A program made the translations under genes and the position numbers. Below are positions 58,430 to 64,000 of a DNA stretch of 64,000 bases, one piece after another. The notes below the pieces were generated by a model that saw nothing but the letters and a program-made list of their open reading frames with translations, ran no database searches and was not told the DNA's origin. Origin of the DNA: Eudorina sp. 2006-703-Eu-15 (taxonomy: Eukaryota > Chlorophyta > Chlorophyceae > Chlamydomonadales > Volvocaceae). Numbering within the stretch: position 1 is the stretch's first letter; every line of letters starts with the position of its first letter. The stretch is taken from NCBI GenBank assembly GCA_003117195.1, contig BDSI01000136.1, forward strand, positions 62,001 through 126,000. The letters are read 5' to 3'.

Positions 58430-58842
58430 GACCGGGAAGCAGGCGAACGGGTAACGGTAAGTGCGCCGCCGACAGCCCAAAATTAAACGTAGGTAGCACG
58501 TATATAGTTCTAAAAATTCAGATGAATGACGTGAGTTGAATGTCAGCCGAGAAAAAAAGTATCCCTAAATAGTGTTGTGCACGAAACTGTCCAGCGAAAT
58601 AGAAGTTTGTTCTCAGCAGATGGCATGTAAATTGCGGCAAACACAGCACCAGGTTACACACAGCGGTTGTATCATCGACTGCTCCGGAACTTCAATAACG
58701 GTAGTCAACCACCCAGCCTTCACAACGGTTGCAAACTTGCACTTCGACTTTTGCGTTGTATATGCCTGCTTATTGTGAAGAGGTGCATACCATATTTCAG
58801 ATCTATACGTACCTTGTACCTAAGGCGGTGTTTACGTAAGGG
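58430..58842. other. Divergent promoter region between RPAC1 and the amidohydrolase
   Basis: 413 bp, clearly AT-richer than the genes on either side, with divergent starts at 58,429 and 58,843. It presumably holds both promoters. No single motif stands out. Confidence 0.5.
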
Positions 58843-61800
58843 AATGGCCCCGTTTACCACAACGCAACGTCTGTTGTTGGCTGCTTCGTGTGTTGTCGGC
58901 CTGGCAGCAATATTATGGCCGTCTGGTGATAAAACCGAAAGCACTGGACTTGGGAGTCCTGAAGCGTGTCCTTTAGGTTTCACGAGCAGTGACGGAGACA
59001 AAAGTCTATGGCGCACAACAGTCCAACACCTTCATGTGGTGAGCGTGTCCACTGGATGAGGACGGGCAGGCACCTAAGCCGAGTGGCGTGTGTCTTGCGC
59101 AAGGTAGAGCGCGCGTGACTCAGTTGCCAGCAATGGCTGGATGGCCGAACGACCACCCGTCAAGGCCCGGGCTGATAACCGTAGCAATCGATATTGCAGA
59201 CGGTCCGGAGCCCTGCGTTGCGGTCGGGCCGCCACCCGAGTCTCGGAGCTTCTCACAGCGGCGGTGCCAGGTCCCCTGACACGAGGTACCACCTCTTTTA
59301 CAACGCCACGATCTGGACAGGAGAGGAATCGTCGGAGGCCCGCTGGCAGGTGGGCTGCAAGGCGGTTGGACCCGATATCACCTTCCTCGCCCCTCTTGCC
59401 CTGATGGCGGCTTACACCCGGGCGGGTTTTCCTCGCTCAACGCAGCCCCACCCCCCACACACGCCCTCGACAGGACGGTCAGTTCGCGGACGCCCTGCTG
59501 GTCCACCGGGGCGGGGTGGTGGCGGTGGGCTCCCTGGATCAGGTGCGGGCCGCGCTGCCCAGCGACAAGGCCGCGGATGTGGCGGAGCACGACATGCGCG
59601 GCAGCTTCCTGATGCCGGTGAGCCAGGCTGGGGTGGCCGGCGGGGACACCCCACCTGTGGGTCGCCACCTCCAAGCACGTCGTGATGTGTGGCGGGGGCT
59701 GCATCCCGTTGTGTGGGTACGAAAGGGTGTTTCCGCAATAAGGCATACGGAAGCTGCCGCGAGCCCTGACCCCAGGTGCTACGGAAGCTGGGTCGAGCCA
59801 TCCGGGTCTCTGCTCCTGGCAATGAGATCAGTGCCCAGTAAGATCCCCCCGCCCGTGGTGTGCGCCGCCAGCTGCGCCTTGGTCCCTCTTCTCCCTCGGG
59901 CCGACTGGGGTCCTCCTCCCGCCCCCGCCCCCGGCCCCGCCTGACCCGACCCCGCCTGACCCTCCCCCCGCCGCTGCACGCCGCTGGTGCCGCAGGGTTT
60001 CGTGGACGCCCACGTGCACGTGTTGCCCGCGGGTCTGTCCCTGGGCCAGGTGGACCTGGGCGGGGTGGCCTCACGGGGCGCCCTCCAGGAGCGGGTGGCG
60101 GCAGTGGCGGACCGGCTGGGGCCCGAGGAGTGGCTGCTGGGTGGCCAGTGGGACGAGGGCGAGTGGGGCGGCGAGATGCCGGACACCGAGTGGCTGGACC
60201 AGGTGGGTGGGTGGGTGGCTGGGTGGGTCTGGTGGGTGGGGAGCGGACACAGGCGCGGGGCTGAGGATCGGGGCAGGGTGGGGTATGTGAGGGTGGCGGA
60301 AAGGCTTTGTTGGAACGGGTGGCGGGGTGAGAGGTGGCTTGTTAAAACACAGCTGTCCGACGCCGCAGTGAGTGTTGGCGAGCTGGGGGCAGCAAGCGCA
60401 CAACTGAAGCTCTGGGTGGGGGGGGTGCGGCCGGGCCCTTGCGCTGCTGCAGGTGTGCGGCGGGCGGCCGGCCTACCTGACCCGTCACGACCTGCACTTG
60501 GCGCTGGTCAACAGCGCGGCCCTGGCCCTGGCCGGTGTGGGGCCCGATACGCCCGACCCGGAGGGCGGGACCATCGACCGGGACAGCACCACGGGCCGAC
60601 CCACGGGTCTGCTCAGGTGAGATGCGACACGGGCCTGCGGCTGAGGGTCAGGGGGGATGAGCGCGCGCCAAGGTGTCGAAACTCGTCTCTCTTTTACCTC
60701 CGCCCTTGCGGGGTTGCAGGAATGGCGGCCGCCGCAGGGTGCCATTGTATGCAGTTGTGCCGGGTCCGTGTGCCATTGGGCCGATCGTTGTAGCCCCTCC
60801 CTGTCATGGATCCCTCCATGCCATCACCTCCACCGGTGCTGAACGAGTGGATGGGCGTCTGCACTTGAACCCTTCTCATTCGTACAGCCGGTCGGATAGC
60901 CGGTCGACTGGTGGTGTCGCGCTCGTTTGTGCACATACATACACACACACAGGGAGCGGGCGATGGCGCTTGTGGCCGCGGTCATTCCGCGGCCCTCCGT
61001 GGCGGAGCGGCGTTCCGCCCTGGCCGCCGCCTCCCGCCACGCGCTGTCCCGCGGGGTGACCACCCTGGTGGACATGGGCCGGTACCTGGCGGGGGACGAG
61101 CAGGCGCCCTGGCTGGACCTCGAGGTGGGGCAGGGGCAGGGGCGGGCGGGGGCGGGGGGCGGGGGCGGGGAGGGAGGGAGGGTCTGCCGTACTTGACGCG
61201 ACAAGTGCGCGAACAGCCCCAGGAAGCTGTGTGTTTGACACCGCGTGTGCCCCGTCTGGTCTCGTGTTCCGCTTCTCCTCCTCCTCCTCCTCGCGGAAGG
61301 GAGTGTCGCGAAGGGCAGTGGTCAGGGGCATGAACAGCGCCACGGCCTGGCAGCCGCCACTACCGACCGACGGATTCCCACCGTCCTATGGGTCGGGCGG
61401 GTGGCGCCACGTGTTCCCCTCCTCTCTCCAACCTTCTACCCGGGTGCTGATCCCCTAACCCCCCACCAACCCCCCCCCCCACACACACACACACGCACAC
61501 ACACACACAGGAGGTTTACATGCCGGCGGCGGACGCGGGAGACCTGACTGTGCGTGTCTCCGCGATGATGCCCCTGCGCACCTGGTGGGTTGAGCGAGGG
61601 AAACGGGAGCGGCGTCCTCACAGCCGCCCTCGCCTCTTCACCAACAAACAACCTCCTGTGGCGGCCACGGCCTCCTGCGCGCTTGTCCGTACCGATCCTC
61701 TGGCCTCTCGATCCATCCGCCCCTGTTGACGTCGAGGCCCCTCAGTTCCAAACCATCAAAACCATAAAACCTCCAAACCTTGCCTCGGTGAAACTCGGAA

Positions 61801-63760
61801 GCAAGGACCTCCCGAACCTCGAACGACCGCGGTCAGCTGTGGTGGCACCCCCCTTATTGTCAATAAAGACAGCGAAACCGCGAGTGCAACAAACCGATGC
61901 CGAGCTGTGGTGCCCCCCCCCCCTTCGTGTGTCAGGCCCCGTCTGGCCTCCTGGGCGGCGGTCCACGGCCGGGCACACCCCAGCGGCCGTCTCTTCTGGG
62001 GCGGCCTCAAGGAGTTCGCGGACGGCAGTTTGGGCTCCCGGACCGCCCTCATGTGGCAGCCCTACGCGGACGCCGCCGGCGACGAGTGCGGGACGCGGGG
62101 CGTGGAGCCGCAGCAGCTGCGGGAGCTGACGGAAGCGGCGGTGCGCGCGGGGCTGCAGGTGAGCGAGAGGCGGGGGGAGTGAGGCGGGGCTGTGGGTCAT
62201 GCAGTGGGGCGAGACCCGCTGCGGCGGTGCCATGCACGGCGCAGACCAAGCGCGCACCGTACTTGCGGTTCATGACCCTGACCTGCAGATCTGTAGCGAA
62301 TATTTTTAACACCAATCCAGCCAGTTCCGAGCCCTCGTTGGTGGACGCGGCTTCGGTGCAGCCGCGCAGGGAGCGCGCCCTGCTGCGATCTAGTGACCGC
62401 GCTACGGCCCCAACTGCCCATCTTCCTGCCTTCTCGCAAAACCCTCCCCCTTCAGGTGTGCGTCCACGCCATCGGGGACCGGGCGGTGGATGAGGTGGTG
62501 GGGGCGTACCAGGAGGCGCTGCAGGCGGCGGTCGGGGCGGCGGACGGCAGCGAGCAGGCGGATTCGCAGCAGGGGCCACCGAGGGAGCAGCGCAGGCAGC
62601 AGCTGGGCCAGCGGCTGAGGCTGCGAGTCGAGCACGTGCAGGTGGGGGCGGAGGTGGGGCCGCGTGGGGACGTCTTCTGCAAGACTGTCTTTCGGCATGT
62701 GCTTCTGCGGTGTGCCCGGCGCGGTCCACCGGGTGGGCTCCTGGCTGGCTGGCTGGCTGGCACGCCATGCTGTGAGGTGGAGCAGCCTTAGGAGTGCTTC
62801 GTGCCGGCCTCGTAACGTCAGGCCATGCTGTCGCTCGAGGTCTGCTGCGGAGGCCAATCGGTGCCTCTCCTTCGTCCAGTCCTGCCCGATTGCGTTTTTT
62901 TCACCCGCCGGTTCGCCACTGGCTGCCCTGCTGTCCTCATCAATTCGTTCCCCACTTCCCCTCCTTGCTCGCCCCCGGCCGGCGATGGTCCTCAGCACCT
63001 CTCCGGCAGCGACAACGCCACCGCGGCCATGTGGGCGAACGGCCTCACGGCCGTCCCCAACCCGTTGCACCTCCTCACCGACGCCGCCATGCTTGCCCCC
63101 CGCCTGGGCCCCGACCGACCGGCGCGCGCCTTCGCCCTGGCGTCCCTTCGCCGCGCCGGGCTGCGCCCAGCCCTGGCCTCCGACTGGCCCGTCGTGGACC
63201 TGCAGCCGCTGACCGGCGTGTACGCGGCCGTGCACCGCCACGCACCACCGCCGGCCGTGGCGGCGGCCGTGCAACGAAAGCTGCCGCGAGGCGCCAGGTT
63301 CCCCCTAGTGGGCAGTGGGCACCACCATCAGCACCACCATGATGACGACACCGAGCTCGCATCCTGCGAAGGCGTCGGTGGCGCGGACGATGCGCCCTCC
63401 CGGGAGCAGTGGCCGCAGGCTGTGTTCCCGGGGGAGCGGCTGTCGCTGGAGGAGGCGCTGCTGGGCCACACGGCCTGGGGGGCGGCGGCGGCAGGCCTGG
63501 AGGACTATGTGGGGCGGTTGGCCCCCGGGCTGAGGGCGGATTTCGTGGAGCTGAGTGACTCCCTGGCGGCGGAGGTCGGGGGAGGTGGGGAGCACGTGGA
63601 GAGGGTGGCCAGGGATGCGGAGGGGCGCCGGAGGCTGCGGCTGTCGGAGGAGCGGTTGCGGCGGTGCCTGCCGGTGGTGACGCGCACGTGGCTGGACGGC
63701 GAGCTGGTGTACGACAAGGACGCAGTGGAGGGGACGCCGGAGGGCGATCAGGTGACATAG
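58843..63760 (+). CDS. LAF3-like metal-dependent amidohydrolase (YtcJ type)
   Basis: Amidohydrolase-superfamily enzyme, similar to plant LAF3 (a far-red/phytochrome A signalling factor) and bacterial YtcJ; the substrate is unknown. Exon 1 (58,843-59,038) has a hydrophobic segment ([17 protein letters not shown]), so it is membrane-anchored or secretory. Later exons give [20 protein letters not shown], the metal motif [20 protein letters not shown] (about 60,000) and [20 protein letters not shown]. Further on come [20 protein letters not shown] (about 61,040), [19 protein letters not shown] (about 62,000), [15 protein letters not shown] (about 62,457), RLRVEHVQ (about 62,625) and [20 protein letters not shown] (about 63,180). 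These cover the expected HxH, K/D, HxxGDxA, EH and SDWP elements in order. The final exon starts at 62,996 and ends GDQVT with a stop at 63,760; a donor overlapping this end means another exon is possible. An unusual His/Asp-rich insertion lies at 63,322-63,351. The exon 1/2 join is not resolved in phase. Confidence 0.85.
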
Positions 63761-64000
63761 GTAGTCTGTCTTGAGCATCGTGGAACCTATCGGGTCACCT
63801 GGTGGACAAGAATCAATCATTTTCATTTTCGGTGTTCAGGGTGATGCGCTGTTGCCTGACTTTTGCAAGGTTGCGGAGATCTGCATGATCTGCATGAGGT
63901 CCGGGGGGCAAAGAAGGGAATGGCATCACACGAGTGATTCAGCGAGAGCGCCTTAGGCCTGTTGAGCGTTTCAGGGTTCTGCTTCTGTTATTGTTAAGGA
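63761..64000. other. Probable 3' UTR or intron of the amidohydrolase
   Basis: No coding sense is seen. It is cut by the window end. Confidence 0.35.

Overview
The window reads as nuclear DNA of a green alga (Chlorophyta). It is GC-rich. Host genes are split by many short GT-AG introns, and proteins carry long Ala, Pro, Gln and Gly runs. The gene set fits: a plant-type LAF3-like amidohydrolase, an FG nucleoporin of the Nup214 family, an organellar helical-repeat (OPR-like) protein, a bacterial-type glutamyl-tRNA synthetase and the Pol I/III subunit RPAC1. I cannot name the genus. Exon joins were read by eye from splice signals and reading phase; no alignment or search was run.

Layout. Positions 1-13,600 are unlike the rest: short intronless genes on both strands, several broken by frameshifts, AT-richer spacers with perfect hairpins, dispersed repeat copies and a 3.5-kb element with about 720-bp inverted arms. 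The genes are an F-box/ankyrin protein with a frameshift, a C2H2 zinc-finger protein, a small protein with an N-myristoylation-type start, two transmembrane-type genes (one badly broken) and an intact class II Fic protein. This looks like a decayed insertion from a large DNA virus of algae or a related mobile element, but no viral hallmark gene (capsid, polymerase, packaging ATPase) is in the window, so that is inference.

From about 14,100 host genes follow. A many-exon OPR-like gene runs to 19,855 (+). A Nup214 locus occupies 20,637-35,693 (-) and holds two beta-propeller modules. Their exon 2 onward (about 1.77 kb, introns included) is nearly identical, while exon 1 is diverged and the intron 1 sequences look unrelated. 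The upstream copy has a 1-nt deletion that breaks frame, and an FG-repeat block is continuous with the first exon of the downstream copy. Then come an OB-fold single-stranded-DNA-binding-like gene (36,212-38,940, +), organellar GluRS (39,703-44,275, +, 12 exons resolved in phase), a small Cys-rich protein (about 45.3 kb, -), a 977-residue disordered protein with an MGAGASS start (47,388-51,036, +, 5 exons in phase), RPAC1 (54,628-58,429, -) and a LAF3-like amidohydrolase (58,843-63,760, +).

The host genes are ordinary single loci (translation, transcription, nuclear pore, organelle RNA/DNA metabolism) with no sign of joint regulation. The most unusual material is the 5' block (two A-B-A'-B' interleaved inverted repeats, the inverted-arm element, the Fic gene) and the duplicated, partly homogenised Nup214 locus.
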